Positions 17,575 through 27,320 of a stretch of DNA of 64,000 bases are shown here, in pieces (the first letter of the stretch is position 1; every line of letters begins with the position of its first letter). Source of the DNA: Aquitalea aquatilis (GTDB taxonomy: Bacteria > Pseudomonadota > Gammaproteobacteria > Burkholderiales > Chromobacteriaceae); the NCBI RefSeq assembly GCF_005155025.1, contig NZ_CP039731.1, positions 1,860,001-1,924,000 of the forward strand. Direction: 5' to 3'. The position numbers and the translations under genes were made by a program. A model generated the notes under the pieces. The model had not been told where the DNA came from. It saw only the letters and a list, made by a program, of their open reading frames with translations, and searched no databases.

Positions 17575-19731
17575 ATGGAGACCGGGCTGGAGATCGCCAT
17601 CGATTACAAGGCATTGATCGAACGCGAAGCGGCGGCATTTTTCGAGGCAGCCGCCCGTTATCTCAAGCCGGAAGACGTGCAGTTGCTGCGCCAGGCCTTC
17701 GATGTCAGCCGTGAGGCGCACGAAGGCCAGACCCGCAAGAGTGGCGAGCCCTACATCACCCATCCGCTGGCGGTCGCGACCATGCTGACCGACTGGCGGC
17801 TGGATGTGCAGGGTCTGGCTGCTGCCTTGCTGCATGATGTGCTGGAAGATACCGGTGTCACCAAGCCCACGCTGGCCGAGAAGTTCGGCAAGGTGGTGGC
17901 GGATCTGGTGGATGGCCTGTCCAAGCTGGAAAGGCTGGAATATCAGACCAAGGAAACCGCCCAGGCGGAAAACTTCCGCAAGATGGTGCTGGCCATGGCG
18001 CGCGACATTCGCGTCATCATCGTCAAGCTCGCCGACCGGCTGCACAATATGCGCACGCTGGACTCCATGCGCGAGGACAAGCGCCAGCGCATTGCCCTGG
18101 AAACACTGGAAATCTACGCGCCGATTGCCAATCGCATCGGTCAGAACAAGGTCTACCGCGAGCTGCAGGATCTGGCTTTCAAGCACCTGCATCCGCATCG
18201 CTACAGCGTACTGTCCAAGGCCGTACGTGCCGCGCGCGGCAACCGCCGCGAAGTGGTCAACAAGATTCTGAAAACCGTCAGCCAGCGGCTGGTGGAAAGT
18301 AATATCGAAGCCACCATCAAGGGGCGCGAAAAAAACCTCTACAGCATCTACAAGAAAATGCAGGAAAAACACCTGTCATTTTCCGAGGTGCTGGACATCT
18401 ACGGCTTCCGTGTTGTCGTGAATGACATCCCCAGCTGCTACCTGGCGCTGGGTGCCCTGCACAGCCTGTACAAGCCTATTCCGGGTAAATTCAAGGATTA
18501 CATCGCCATCCCCAAGGGGAATGGCTACCAGAGTCTGCACACCACCCTATTCGGCCCTTACGGCACGCCGGTCGAAATGCAGATTCGCACCCGTGAAATG
18601 AACGGCGTGGCCGAGGCGGGTGTCGCCTCGCACTGGATGTACAAGAGCGGCGACGCCGGCATCAATACCGCCCAGCAACGCACCCACCAGTGGCTGCAAA
18701 GCCTGCTCGACATGCAGGAGGAGAGCGACGACGCCGTCGAATTCCTCGAACACATCAAGATCGACCTGTTCCCGGACGAGGTGTACGTGTTCACCCCCAA
18801 GGGCAAGATCATGGTGCTGCCGCAAGGCTCCACCCCTGTCGATTTTGCCTATGCCGTACACACCGACGTAGGTCATCGCTGCATCGCCGCGCGCGTCAAT
18901 CATGTGCTGATGCCGCTACGCACCGTACTGCGTAATGGCGATACCGTCGAAGTCATCACTTCGACCCAGGCCAAGCCCAATCCGTCCTGGCTCACTTTCG
19001 TGCAAAGTGGTCGTGCGCGTTCCGGCATCCGTAATTACCTGAAGAGCCTGCAGCGCGAAGAGGCGTCCACGCTGGGCGAGAAGATGCTCAAGCAAGCCAT
19101 CGGCGCACTGGCGGTGTCACCGCTGCTGCTGGATGACGCGCTCAAGTCTGAATACATGGCGGTGCATGGCGACAAGCTGCATGCATTTGCTGAAGTGCTG
19201 GCCGAAATCGGTGCCGGCAAACTGTTGCCCATTGCGGTGGCACGCCGTCTGGTTGAGCTGGCCGGTGAGCGACTGGGTGAGGATGTGCGTGTTGGTCCCA
19301 TCACCATTCGCGGCAACGAAGGCGGCACCGTGCAGCTCAGCAGTTGCTGCAATCCTTTGCCGGGTGACGAGATTCTTGGCGTCATCACCAAGGGGCAGGG
19401 CTTGGTGATCCACCGCATCGCTTGTCCGAATGTGCAGCGGGTTGATCACGACAAGGTGCTCAACGTCAATTGGGAAACCCAGCGTGACCGCATGTTCGGT
19501 GTTTCTGTCAGCGTGCTGGCGCGCAATGAACGCGGTGCGCTGGCGGATATCGCCGCCGCCATTTCACAGGCTTCTGCCAATATCGAAAGCGTCGATACCC
19601 AGGATACCCATGTGGGCGACGGCTTTATTCACATTCATTTCCGCCTGCAGGTGGAAAGTGTCGAGCATCTGTCACGCGTGCTGAACGAAATCCAGAATCT
19701 GGTCGTGGTGCAACGGGCGGAGAGGAGATAA
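17575..19731 (+). CDS. spoT: bifunctional (p)ppGpp synthetase/hydrolase
   Basis: Stringent-response enzyme of 718 residues. It has an N-terminal HD hydrolase domain (HPLAVATML and LLHDVLEDT, metal-binding H-D at about 87-88), a RelA/SpoT synthetase domain (REKNLYSIYKKM, GFRVVVND), a TGS domain (VFTPKGKIMVLP) and a C-terminal ACT domain. Intact HD residues mean hydrolase activity is kept. ATG 17575 has GGAG six bases upstream and is preferred to a GTG six codons earlier. It is followed after 3 bp by thiS. Confidence 0.96.
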   Translation: METGLEIAIDYKALIEREAAAFFEAAARYLKPEDVQLLRQAFDVSREAHEGQTRKSGEPYITHPLAVATMLTDWRLDVQGLAAALLHDVLEDTGVTKPTLAEKFGKVVADLVDGLSKLERLEYQTKETAQAENFRKMVLAMARDIRVIIVKLADRLHNMRTLDSMREDKRQRIALETLEIYAPIANRIGQNKVYRELQDLAFKHLHPHRYSVLSKAVRAARGNRREVVNKILKTVSQRLVESNIEATIKGREKNLYSIYKKMQEKHLSFSEVLDIYGFRVVVNDIPSCYLALGALHSLYKPIPGKFKDYIAIPKGNGYQSLHTTLFGPYGTPVEMQIRTREMNGVAEAGVASHWMYKSGDAGINTAQQRTHQWLQSLLDMQEESDDAVEFLEHIKIDLFPDEVYVFTPKGKIMVLPQGSTPVDFAYAVHTDVGHRCIAARVNHVLMPLRTVLRNGDTVEVITSTQAKPNPSWLTFVQSGRARSGIRNYLKSLQREEASTLGEKMLKQAIGALAVSPLLLDDALKSEYMAVHGDKLHAFAEVLAEIGAGKLLPIAVARRLVELAGERLGEDVRVGPITIRGNEGGTVQLSSCCNPLPGDEILGVITKGQGLVIHRIACPNVQRVDHDKVLNVNWETQRDRMFGVSVSVLARNERGALADIAAAISQASANIESVDTQDTHVGDGFIHIHFRLQVESVEHLSRVLNEIQNLVVVQRAERR

Positions 19732-19734
19732 GCC

Positions 19735-19935
19735 ATGCAGTTGTGCATCAATGGCGAAATGAAACAATTTGCCGCGCTGGCTACCGTGGCAGAGCTGGTG
19801 CAGGCGCTGGAGCTGGTCGGCAAACGGGTTGCCGTCGAACTCAATGGCGAGATCGTACCCCGCAGTCAGCATGGCCTAGCCGCGCTGGCGGATGGGGATG
19901 AACTGGAAATCGTGGTGGCGGTTGGCGGTGGCTGA
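19735..19935 (+). CDS. thiS: sulfur carrier protein ThiS
   Basis: Ubiquitin-fold sulfur carrier of 66 residues for the thiazole half of thiamine. It ends in the required Gly-Gly (VAVGGG), the C-terminus that is adenylated and thiocarboxylated. AGGAG precedes the ATG, 3 bp after the spoT stop, so cotranscription with the stringent-response gene is likely. Confidence 0.95.
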   Translation: MQLCINGEMKQFAALATVAELVQALELVGKRVAVELNGEIVPRSQHGLAALADGDELEIVVAVGGG

Positions 19936-19957
19936 CGCTGCGCCAAAGGAGTGGAAA

Positions 19958-20752
19958 GTGCAGGATCAACTGGTCATTGCAGGCAAGGCTTATAACTCAC
20001 GCCTGCTGGTAGGTACTGGCAAGTATCGTGATTTCGAACAGACTGCCGAGGCGCTGGATGCCTCCGGCTGTGACATCGTTACCGTCGCGATTCGGCGTGT
20101 CAATCTGGGTCAGCACGCCGGTGAGCCCAATCTGCTCGATTTTTTGCCGCAGAACCGTTACACTCTGCTCCCCAATACGGCGGGCTGTTATTCCGCCGAG
20201 GATGCCATCCGCACCTTGCGCCTGGCGCGCGAGCTGCTGGATGACCATCGTCTGGTCAAGCTGGAGGTGCTGGGCGACTCCGGCAACCTGTTCCCCAATG
20301 TCAAAGAAACCCTGAAAGCAGCCGAAGTTCTGGTGGCCGAGGGCTTTGATGTCATGGTGTACACCTCGGATGACCCGATCATTGCGCGCGAGCTGGAGCA
20401 AATCGGCTGCTGCGCCATCATGCCGCTGGCCAGTCTGATCGGCTCGGGCATGGGCATCCTGAATCCGTGGAATCTGAAACTGATCATCGAGCAATCCAGT
20501 GTTCCGGTGTTGGTAGATGCCGGCGTGGGGACCGCATCCGATGCGGCCATTGCCATGGAACTGGGTTGTGATGGCGTGCTGATGAATACCGCGATTGCCG
20601 CTGCCGGCAATCCCGTATTGATGGCACATGCCATGAAACTGGCTGTCGAAGCAGGCCGCGCCGCCTATTGTGCGGAGCGGATGCCGAAACGTTTTTATAG
20701 CGCTGTACCAAGTTCTCCTAGTGAGGGGGTGATTTCTTCTCGCAAGCCGTGA
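19958..20752 (+). CDS. thiG: thiazole synthase
   Basis: TIM-barrel enzyme of 264 residues that joins ThiS-thiocarboxylate, deoxyxylulose phosphate and dehydroglycine to the thiazole phosphate. [18 protein letters not shown] (Schiff-base lysine) and [12 protein letters not shown] are recognisable. A GTG start at 19958 is chosen: AGGAG lies six bases upstream and family proteins start with this segment. The ThiO or ThiH partner is not in the window. Confidence 0.95.
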   Translation: MQDQLVIAGKAYNSRLLVGTGKYRDFEQTAEALDASGCDIVTVAIRRVNLGQHAGEPNLLDFLPQNRYTLLPNTAGCYSAEDAIRTLRLARELLDDHRLVKLEVLGDSGNLFPNVKETLKAAEVLVAEGFDVMVYTSDDPIIARELEQIGCCAIMPLASLIGSGMGILNPWNLKLIIEQSSVPVLVDAGVGTASDAAIAMELGCDGVLMNTAIAAAGNPVLMAHAMKLAVEAGRAAYCAERMPKRFYSAVPSSPSEGVISSRKP

Positions 20753-20882
20753 TGCACAAAAGCGCCACAAAAAGCTTGTCGGGAATGCTTCAGACTTTTC
20801 CAAACCGCGTATTGTTGTTAAAATGCTGTTTTTTATAGGTAGCGGTACGTCCATACCTACGGATCTAAGGATACTTGAGTCA

Positions 20883-21095
20883 ATGCCGAATATTCGCGTT
20901 AAAGAAAACGAGCCGTTCGAAGTCGCCATGCGTCGCTTCAAGCGCGCTGTAGAAAAAACCGGTCTGCTGACCGAACTGCGCGCTCGTGAGTTCTACGAAA
21001 AGCCGACCACCGAACGCAAGCGTAAGCACGCTGCTGCCGTAAAGCGCCACTACAAGCGCATCCGCAGCCAGATGCTGCCGCCGAAACTCTTCTAA
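20883..21095 (+). CDS. rpsU: 30S ribosomal protein S21
   Basis: Basic 70-residue protein of the small subunit that helps the ribosome start translation. It begins [18 protein letters not shown] and has a lysine/arginine-rich second half ([14 protein letters not shown]). A candidate -10 (TAAAAT, 20819-20824) lies about 60 bp upstream, and the leader contains a TAGGTA/TACCTA inverted repeat. First gene of the macromolecular synthesis cluster. Confidence 0.97.
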   Translation: MPNIRVKENEPFEVAMRRFKRAVEKTGLLTELRAREFYEKPTTERKRKHAAAVKRHYKRIRSQMLPPKLF

Positions 21096-21119
21096 GAGTT
21101 GCTCCGGCAATAAAGCGGG

Positions 21120-21143
21120 ACCGCAGGCATGGCCTGCGGTTTT
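21120..21143 (+). terminator. intrinsic terminator after rpsU
   Basis: ACCGCAGGC and GCCTGCGGT form a stem with loop ATG, followed by TTT. It may attenuate rather than stop transcription into yqeY-dnaG, as in the enterobacterial operon. Confidence 0.7.
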
Positions 21144-21201
21144 GCCATTTGTACTCCAGAATTCTTACGCCATGTCTTGACATGGCCCTTGTGAGCACGA
21201 C

Positions 21202-21648
21202 ATGAGCCTCAAAGTTCGCATCAGCGATGACATGAAGTCCGCCATGAAGGCAAAGGACACCGAGCGTCTGGCCGCCATCCGCCTGTTGATGGCTGCCATC
21301 AAGCAAAAGGAAGTGGACGAACGTATCGAGCTGGATGACGCAGCCATCGTGGTGGTGATCGACAAGATGCTCAAGCAGCGCCGTGACTCCATCTCGCAGT
21401 ACGAAGCCGCTCAGCGCCAGGATCTGGCCGACAAGGAAAAGGCCGAAATGGTCGTGCTGATGGCCTATATGCCGCAGCAATTGTCCGAAGCGGAAATCGA
21501 CGAACTGGTCGCCAAGGCTGTTGTCGACAGTGCAGCCGCCTCCATGCAGGACATGGGCAAGGTCATGGGCCTGTTGCGCCCGCAACTGGCGGGCCGTGCC
21601 GATATGGCACTGGTCTCTGCCCGCATCAAGGCCAAGCTGAGCGCCTGA
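21202..21648 (+). CDS. GatB/YqeY domain-containing protein
   Basis: Soluble helical protein of 148 residues matching the YqeY family, which resembles the C-terminal tRNA-binding part of GatB. Segments DMKSAMKAKDTERLAAIRLL and MGKVMGLLRPQLAGRAD are characteristic. The function is unproven; a role with aminoacyl-tRNA is often suggested. It lies between rpsU and dnaG, a widely conserved position. Confidence 0.93.
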   Translation: MSLKVRISDDMKSAMKAKDTERLAAIRLLMAAIKQKEVDERIELDDAAIVVVIDKMLKQRRDSISQYEAAQRQDLADKEKAEMVVLMAYMPQQLSEAEIDELVAKAVVDSAAASMQDMGKVMGLLRPQLAGRADMALVSARIKAKLSA

Positions 21649-21711
21649 CCTATGGCCGGGTGCTGTATGGCCCGGTATTTTGTTCCCTCGTGTTAAGGCA
21701 GGTGTTCGCCG

Positions 21712-23493
21712 TTGATTCCACAGGACTTTGTTGATCAGTTGCTGTCCCGTGTCGATCTGGTCGACGTGGTGGATCGCTATGTCCCGCTGAAGAAGGCCGG
21801 CCAGAACTATCTGGCCTGCTGTCCTTTCCACAAGGAAAAATCCCCTTCCTTTACCGTTAGTCCCAGCAAGCAGTTCTATCACTGCTTTGGTTGTGGCGCG
21901 CATGGTTCTGCCATTGGTTTCGTCATGGAATACCAGGGGCTGGGCTTTGTCGATGCGGTGAAGATGCTGGCGGAAAGCATCGGCATGCAAGTGCCGGAAG
22001 TGCGCAGTATCAATCCGGAAGCTACCCGTGCGGCGCGTGAGCGTCAGCTGTCGCTGGAAGAAGTGATGCAGCTGGCGGCGGGCTATTTCAAGCAGCAGCT
22101 GAAATCGGCCCCAGTCGCCATCAGCTATCTGAAAGGCCGGGGTGTCAGTGGTGAAATTGCCGGCCGTTTTGGGCTGGGTTATGCGCCGGGTGAATGGCAG
22201 AATTTGCAGGCCATTTTCCCGCAATACCAGGACGACAAGCTGGTGGATGCCGGCCTGGTGATTCTGAATGAAGAAAGCGGCAAGCGTTACGACCGCTTCC
22301 GCGAGCGGGTGATGTTCCCCATTCGTAACCAGCGCGGCGCCATCATCGGTTTTGGTGGCCGGGTGCTGGGCAAGGGGGAGCCCAAGTATCTGAACTCACC
22401 GGAAACGGTGCTGTTCGAAAAAGGCCGCGAGTTGTATGGCCTGTATGAAGCCCGCCAGGCCATCCGCGAAAAGAACCGCGTATTGGTGGTGGAAGGTTAT
22501 ATGGACGTGGTGGCATTGGCCCAGTTTGGCATTGGCTATGCTGTGGCTACGCTGGGGACGGCCACCACCGGCGAGCACGTGCGCAAGCTGATGCGCCATG
22601 CCGACCAGGTATATTTCTGTTTTGACGGTGACAAGGCTGGCCAGAAAGCCGCCTGGCGTGCACTGGAAAACAGCCTGCCGCAATTGCAGGATGGCAAGGC
22701 GCTGAATTTCCTGTTTTTGCCGCAGGAGCACGACCCGGACAGCTATATACGGGAATTCGGCACAGAAGCATTTGAACAGCAGCTGGAAGAACACAGCCTA
22801 CCGCTGTCGGTTTACTTTACCCGCGAGCTGACAGGCCGCGTGGATATGAATACGCCGGAAGGGCGGGCAGACCTGATCAAGCAGGCCAGCCCGCTACTGG
22901 CACAGATTGCAGCACCGGCGCTGGGCTTCATGATCAGAAAAAGGCTGGCGGAACTCGCCGGCATGGACGTCGACGATTTCGACATGCTGACCACGGGCAA
23001 GAAGGCGCCGGAGCGCAAGGGCAAGCGGGAATACCGCCTGCCGGAAGAATCATATCGCCAGATCAACACGCCCATCGTCCACAAGCAGATCAAGTGGCTG
23101 CTGATGAACCCGGCGTGGGCCGGTGATGTGACATTGCCGGACAGCCTGCCGCTGTCCGACGAACTGGCCTGCTTTGCGATGTTGGCCGAGAGTGTGCAGG
23201 GACACGAACAGCCGCCCAATACGGCGCAATTGATAGAGGGGCTGCGCGGCACCCCCTACGAAGGGCTGATCGACAGTGTGCTGCACCAGGCCATGCAGGA
23301 TCCGGACGAGTTTGCCGACCCCGGCGAGGATGATCGCACCCAGTTTCAACACGGCAATACCAAGCTGTTGAAAATGCTGCGTGAAGCCCAGGTGGAAAGG
23401 CTAAAACTGAAAGACCGCAACGAAGGTCTAACGCCGGAAGAGAAAGCATTATTCAGGGAACTGCTCCGAGACCTGCTCGGCTCATCCCCGTGA
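21712..23493 (+). CDS. dnaG: DNA primase
   Basis: Makes RNA primers at the replication fork; 593 residues. The N-terminal CHC2 zinc finger has ligands C37, H40, C58 and C61, the TOPRIM catalytic centre contains VVEGYMDVVAL, and the C-terminal region contacts DnaB. The start codon is TTG at 21712, since no ATG precedes the conserved IPQDFVDQLL segment and AGGT lies upstream; weak initiation is typical for this low-abundance protein. It is followed by the rpoD promoter. Confidence 0.96.
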   Translation: MIPQDFVDQLLSRVDLVDVVDRYVPLKKAGQNYLACCPFHKEKSPSFTVSPSKQFYHCFGCGAHGSAIGFVMEYQGLGFVDAVKMLAESIGMQVPEVRSINPEATRAARERQLSLEEVMQLAAGYFKQQLKSAPVAISYLKGRGVSGEIAGRFGLGYAPGEWQNLQAIFPQYQDDKLVDAGLVILNEESGKRYDRFRERVMFPIRNQRGAIIGFGGRVLGKGEPKYLNSPETVLFEKGRELYGLYEARQAIREKNRVLVVEGYMDVVALAQFGIGYAVATLGTATTGEHVRKLMRHADQVYFCFDGDKAGQKAAWRALENSLPQLQDGKALNFLFLPQEHDPDSYIREFGTEAFEQQLEEHSLPLSVYFTRELTGRVDMNTPEGRADLIKQASPLLAQIAAPALGFMIRKRLAELAGMDVDDFDMLTTGKKAPERKGKREYRLPEESYRQINTPIVHKQIKWLLMNPAWAGDVTLPDSLPLSDELACFAMLAESVQGHEQPPNTAQLIEGLRGTPYEGLIDSVLHQAMQDPDEFADPGEDDRTQFQHGNTKLLKMLREAQVERLKLKDRNEGLTPEEKALFRELLRDLLGSSP

Positions 23494-23517
23494 GCCAGGG
23501 CAGAAGTGACGTAGTTG

Positions 23518-23526
23518 TGTTATAAT
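23518..23526 (+). promoter_or_regulatory. rpoD promoter, extended -10
   Basis: TGTTATAAT is a perfect extended -10 (TGN-TATAAT) 38 bp before the rpoD start. No good -35 is seen, as is usual with extended -10 promoters. Confidence 0.65.
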
Positions 23527-23564
23527 CAACTGTTTTTTTCGGCTTATTTTAAGCAGGAAGCAAA

Positions 23565-25493
23565 ATGGCGGCCTCTCCCGAAAATCAAAAAGACGTACAG
23601 GACAACGAAGAACAGGTAATGAGCCTGGAAGAGCAGCGTAAACGCCTGCGCCAGCTGATTGCCCTGGGCAAGGAACGTGGCTATCTCACCTATGCTGAGA
23701 TCAACGACCACCTTCCGGAAGATGTCTCCGATGCCGAACAGATCGAAAACATCGTCACGATGATTTCCGGCCTGGGCATCCAGGTTTACGACGAAGCCCC
23801 GGACGCAGAAACCCTGCTGATGTCCGATGCCACCCCGGCCGTGGCTGATGAAGACGCGGTGGAAGAAGCCGAGGCAGCCTTGTCCTCGGTCGATTCCGAA
23901 TTCGGCCGTACTACCGATCCGGTGCGCATGTATATGCGCGAAATGGGTTCGGTGGAGCTGCTGACCCGTGAAGGCGAAATCGAAATCGCCAAGCGCATCG
24001 AAGACGGCCTCAAGCACATGATTCTGGCGATCTCGGCTTGTCCGGGAACCGTGGCCGAAGTGCTGGAGCTGGTCGAGCGCATCAGCAAGGAAGAAATCCG
24101 CGTTGATGAAGTAGTGGACGGTTTCATCGATCCGAATGCCGATACGGCTGAAGCGGCGCTGCCGTTTGCCGAGCCGGAAGTCGAGGAGGATGCGCTGCTC
24201 GAAGACGAGGAAGCAGAAGCCGAAGACGACGAGGCCAGTGCCGAAGCCGCCAATCTGGCCAATCTGGAAGAGCTGAAACAGCAAACGCTGGAGCATTTTG
24301 CCGGCGTGCGCATGATGTTCGACAAGATGGTCAAGGTGCTGGAAAAGGAAGGCTCCAAGTCCAAGGGCTATCTGGAACTGCAAGACGCCATCACCACCGA
24401 ATTCATGCTGGTGCGCTTCTCCACCCGTCAGATCGAGTCGCTGTGCGAATCGCTGCGTCGCCGTGTCAATGAAATCCGCACCTTCGAGCGCGATATTCAG
24501 GACATCTGCGTCACCCGCGTGCGCATGGACCGTACCCACTTCATCAAGGTTTTCCCGGGCAACGAAATCAACACCGCCTGGGTGGAAACCGAAATCGATT
24601 CCGGCAAAGCCTGGAGCGAGGCACTGACCCGCTTCAAGTACGCCATCATCGAGAAGCAGACCAAGCTGTCCGAGCTGCAGGATCGCGCCATGTTGCCGAT
24701 CAAGGAGCTCAAGGAAATCAACCGCCAGATGTCGGCGGGTGAATCCAAGGCGCGGCGTGCCAAGAAGGAAATGATCGAGGCCAACCTGCGTCTGGTGATT
24801 TCCATCGCCAAGAAGTACACCAACCGTGGCCTGCAGTTCCTCGACCTGATCCAGGAAGGCAATATTGGTTTGATGAAGGCGGTGGACAAGTTCGAATACC
24901 GTCGTGGTTACAAGTTCTCGACCTATGCTACCTGGTGGATTCGTCAGGCCATTACCCGCTCCATTGCGGACCAGGCCCGTACCATCCGTATCCCGGTACA
25001 CATGATCGAAACCATCAACAAGATGAACCGCATCAGCCGTCAGATCCTGCAGGAAACCGGTCGCGAACCGGACCCGGCCGAACTGGCGGAAAAGATGGAA
25101 ATGCCGGAAGAGAAAATCCGCAAGATCATGAAGATTTCCAAGGAGCCCATCTCCATGGAAACCCCGATCGGCGACGACGACGATTCCCATCTGGGCGACT
25201 TCATCGAAGACCAGAACAACCTGGCACCGTCTGATGCTGCGATGTACTCCAGCCTGAAAGACGCCACCAAGGAAGTACTGGACACCCTGACGCCGCGTGA
25301 AGCCAAGGTACTGCGCATGCGTTTCGGTATCGACATGAATACCGACCATACCCTGGAAGAAGTGGGCAAGCAGTTTGACGTGACGCGTGAGCGGATTCGT
25401 CAGATCGAAGCCAAGGCCCTGCGCAAGCTGCGTCACCCGACCCGTTCGGAACGTCTGCGCAGCTTCCTGGATAATGAGCCGGGCGGTCAGTAA
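23565..25493 (+). CDS. rpoD: RNA polymerase primary sigma factor (sigma-70)
   Basis: Housekeeping sigma factor of 642 residues. The order is region 1.1 (about 20-80), 1.2, an acidic non-conserved insert (about 190-220, runs of E and D), region 2 with [17 protein letters not shown] for -10 melting, region 3, and region 4 with the [19 protein letters not shown] helix-turn-helix for -35 binding. AGGA lies upstream of the ATG. It ends the rpsU-yqeY-dnaG-rpoD cluster. Confidence 0.98.
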   Translation: MAASPENQKDVQDNEEQVMSLEEQRKRLRQLIALGKERGYLTYAEINDHLPEDVSDAEQIENIVTMISGLGIQVYDEAPDAETLLMSDATPAVADEDAVEEAEAALSSVDSEFGRTTDPVRMYMREMGSVELLTREGEIEIAKRIEDGLKHMILAISACPGTVAEVLELVERISKEEIRVDEVVDGFIDPNADTAEAALPFAEPEVEEDALLEDEEAEAEDDEASAEAANLANLEELKQQTLEHFAGVRMMFDKMVKVLEKEGSKSKGYLELQDAITTEFMLVRFSTRQIESLCESLRRRVNEIRTFERDIQDICVTRVRMDRTHFIKVFPGNEINTAWVETEIDSGKAWSEALTRFKYAIIEKQTKLSELQDRAMLPIKELKEINRQMSAGESKARRAKKEMIEANLRLVISIAKKYTNRGLQFLDLIQEGNIGLMKAVDKFEYRRGYKFSTYATWWIRQAITRSIADQARTIRIPVHMIETINKMNRISRQILQETGREPDPAELAEKMEMPEEKIRKIMKISKEPISMETPIGDDDDSHLGDFIEDQNNLAPSDAAMYSSLKDATKEVLDTLTPREAKVLRMRFGIDMNTDHTLEEVGKQFDVTRERIRQIEAKALRKLRHPTRSERLRSFLDNEPGGQ

Positions 25494-25517
25494 GCTGGCC
25501 TTGTAGGCAGACATCAT

Positions 25518-25552
25518 CCCCAAGCCGCTTGCATCAGGGCTTGGGGATTTTT
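25518..25552 (+). terminator. intrinsic terminator after rpoD
   Basis: CCCCAAGCC (25518-25526) pairs with GGCTTGGGG (25538-25546), followed by ATTTTT. Confidence 0.85.
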
Positions 25553-25564
25553 ATTTGTCTCTGC

Positions 25565-25570
25565 TATAAT
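25565..25570 (+). promoter_or_regulatory. -10 element of the tRNA gene
   Basis: TATAAT is placed 11 bp before the tRNA, with a GC-rich discriminator (GCCCCCC) of the kind found at stringently controlled stable-RNA promoters. TTGGGG at 25541-25546, 18 bp upstream, could be a weak -35. Confidence 0.55.
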
Positions 25571-25580
25571 GCCCCCCTTC

Positions 25581-25657
25581 GGGCCTTTAGCTCAGTTGGT
25601 TAGAGCAGAGGACTCATAATCCTTTGGTCATCGGTTCAAGTCCGATAGGGCCCACCA
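25581..25657 (+). tRNA. tRNA with CAU anticodon, probably tRNA-Ile2 (lysidine-modified)
   Basis: A full cloverleaf of 77 nt with encoded CCA. The acceptor GGGCCTT pairs with AGGGCCC (one G-U), the D stem is GCTC/GAGC, the anticodon stem GAGGA/TCCTT (one G-U) holds loop CTCATAA, and the T stem is ATCGG/CCGAT. The anticodon CAT could be elongator methionine, but the body (variable loop TGGTC, TTCAAGT loop) resembles the isoleucine AUA reader. In E. coli ileX also lies just downstream of rpoD, which supports Ile2. Confidence 0.9.
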
Positions 25658-25666
25658 AATTCAGAC

Positions 25667-25702
25667 AACGGCTTGCTGCGATTTCGCGGCAAGCCGTTTT
25701 TT
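25667..25702 (+). terminator. intrinsic terminator of the tRNA gene
   Basis: AACGGCTTGC pairs with GCAAGCCGTT, followed by TTTT, 10 bp after the CCA end. Confidence 0.85.
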
Positions 25703-25888
25703 ATTGGCTTTACTATCGCTTGGTCATTGCCGACCGCCGTGGCTGGCAAGGTGCGGGATGGCCCGCTATGATGCTGCATTGCAGAAACTTTTTCTTTGCC
25801 AGCGGGTCTAGCTCGCTGCCACGCTAGCTCGTGTCTGCATTTCCCCCAGCTGTTCGGTCGGGTTTCCAAACGCACCTCGGCCCCTCTG

Positions 25889-25902
25889 TTCGGCTTTCCG
25901 AA
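25889..25902 (+). promoter_or_regulatory. AauR-like operator
   Basis: TTCGG-CTTT-CCGAA exactly fits TTCGG-N4-CCGAA, the inverted repeat I recall for the Pseudomonas AauR regulator of acidic amino-acid uptake. A further TTCGG half-site is at 25853-25857. The centre lies about 105 bp before the predicted sigma-54 start, a usual enhancer distance. Confidence 0.6.
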
Positions 25903-25927
25903 TGCATGTCATTGTATTTTTAATTTT

Positions 25928-25943
25928 ATTGTTTAAAAACAAT
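25928..25943 (+). repeat. AT-rich inverted repeat
   Basis: ATTGTTT and AAACAAT flank AA, between the AauR-like site and the sigma-54 promoter. It could be an IHF-type bending region or a second operator; not assigned. Confidence 0.35.
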
Positions 25944-25972
25944 GACTTGCTTTGCTGTTTTGTGAATTTTTT

Positions 25973-25989
25973 CTGGCATGATTACTGCT
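25973..25989 (+). promoter_or_regulatory. sigma-54 promoter of the symporter gene
   Basis: CTGGCATGATTACTGCT has GG (25975-25976) and GC (25987-25988) with exactly ten bases between, matching YTGGCACG-N4-TTGCW at all but two positions. Transcription would start near 26000, 45 bp before the GTG start. The rest of the 387-bp gap 25658-26044 holds the tRNA terminator and the upstream sites listed separately. Confidence 0.65.
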
Positions 25990-26044
25990 GATACGAGCGG
26001 ACTCAACACCGGTCTTAAAGCCGGGTTACTCTGGAGAAACGCTC

Positions 26045-27313
26045 GTGAAAACCAACAAGATTACCCTGTGGGTCTTGATCGCCCTGGTATTGGGCATCGC
26101 AGTCGGCTACGGCTGTCACACCTCGATTACCGATCCCAAGCAGCTGAAAGAGGTTGCCGGTTACTTCTCCATCCTGACCGACGTGTTCATGCGTCTGATC
26201 AAGATGATCATCGCCCCGCTGGTGATGTCCACGCTGGTGCATGGCATTGGCAGCAGTGATTCCCGTTCGATTGGCCGCGTTGGCCTGAAAGCCATGGGCT
26301 GGTTTATGGGTGCCTCGCTGGTTTCCCTGTTCCTGGGCCTGATCTTCGCCAATACCCTGCAGCCGGGTCTGGGTTACACCCTGCCGATGGCTGATGCTTC
26401 CGCTCCGGTAGTGAAGGCTACTGCGCTGAACCTGAAGGATTTCATCACCCACATGTTCCCCACCAGCTTCTTTGACGCCATGGCGAAAAACGAAGTGCTG
26501 CAAGTGGTGGTGTTCTCGGTGTTCTTCGGTGTGGCCATCGCTTCCTACAAGGGTCCGAAGCCTGACATCCTGATGAAAGGCTTGGAGCAGCTGGCCAGCA
26601 TCATGCTGCGCGTGACCAATATCGTGATGATGTTTGCTCCGGTAGGTGTGTTTGGTGCGGTTGCCGCCACCATTACCGCTGATGGCCTGGGCGTGCTGTC
26701 GATGTACGCCAAGTTCATGGGTAGCTTCTATCTGGCGCTGACCTGCCTGTGGCTGCTGATGATTGCTGCGGCTTATGGCTTTGTCGGCAAGAAGATCTTC
26801 GCGCTGCTGAAAACCATTCGCATGCCGCTGATGCTGGGCTTTGCCACTGCCAGTAGCGAAGCTGCCTATCCGACCCTGCTGGAACAGCTGGAGCGTTTTG
26901 GCATCAAGGAGCGTATCTCTGGCTTCGTGCTGCCGCTGGGTTATTCGTTTAACCTGGATGGCTCCATCATGTACACCTCGTTTGCTGCGCTGTTCATCTC
27001 GCAGGTTGCCAACATCCACCTGACCCTGGGCCAGCAGATCACCATGCTGCTGATCCTGCTGATCACCAGCAAGGGTATCGCCGGTGTGCCGCGTGCCTCG
27101 CTGGTGGTGGTGGCTGCCGTACTGCCGATGTTCAATCTGCCGGAAACCGGCATTCTGCTGATCCTGGGTATCGACCACTTCCTGGACATGGGCCGCACGG
27201 CGACCAATGTACTGGGTAATGCGATTGCCACTACCGTGGTGGCTGCGTCCGAAGGCGATATCGATGCCGAGGCTGCGCATGTCAACCCGGCTTTGGCAGA
27301 AGACCAGGCCTGA
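26045..27313 (+). CDS. gltP: glutamate/aspartate:proton symporter (DAACS family)
   Basis: Inner-membrane symporter of 422 residues for acidic amino acids, perhaps also C4-dicarboxylates. Signatures are GFATASSEAAYP (the serine-rich re-entrant loop), GYSFNLDGSIMYTS, and DMGRTATNVLGN near the C-terminus, where ligand carboxylates bind. It starts with GTG behind GGAG. A sigma-54 promoter and AauR-like site lie upstream and asparaginase downstream, so glutamate and aspartate are favoured as substrates over malate or succinate. Confidence 0.85.
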   Translation: MKTNKITLWVLIALVLGIAVGYGCHTSITDPKQLKEVAGYFSILTDVFMRLIKMIIAPLVMSTLVHGIGSSDSRSIGRVGLKAMGWFMGASLVSLFLGLIFANTLQPGLGYTLPMADASAPVVKATALNLKDFITHMFPTSFFDAMAKNEVLQVVVFSVFFGVAIASYKGPKPDILMKGLEQLASIMLRVTNIVMMFAPVGVFGAVAATITADGLGVLSMYAKFMGSFYLALTCLWLLMIAAAYGFVGKKIFALLKTIRMPLMLGFATASSEAAYPTLLEQLERFGIKERISGFVLPLGYSFNLDGSIMYTSFAALFISQVANIHLTLGQQITMLLILLITSKGIAGVPRASLVVVAAVLPMFNLPETGILLILGIDHFLDMGRTATNVLGNAIATTVVAASEGDIDAEAAHVNPALAEDQA

Positions 27314-27320
27314 GCGCCTT

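Noticed and set aside
23544-25523. Minus-strand open frame of 659 codons covering rpoD
   Set aside because: Shadow of the rpoD codon pattern in GC-rich DNA; no ribosome-binding site, low-complexity H/G/F/Q-rich product.
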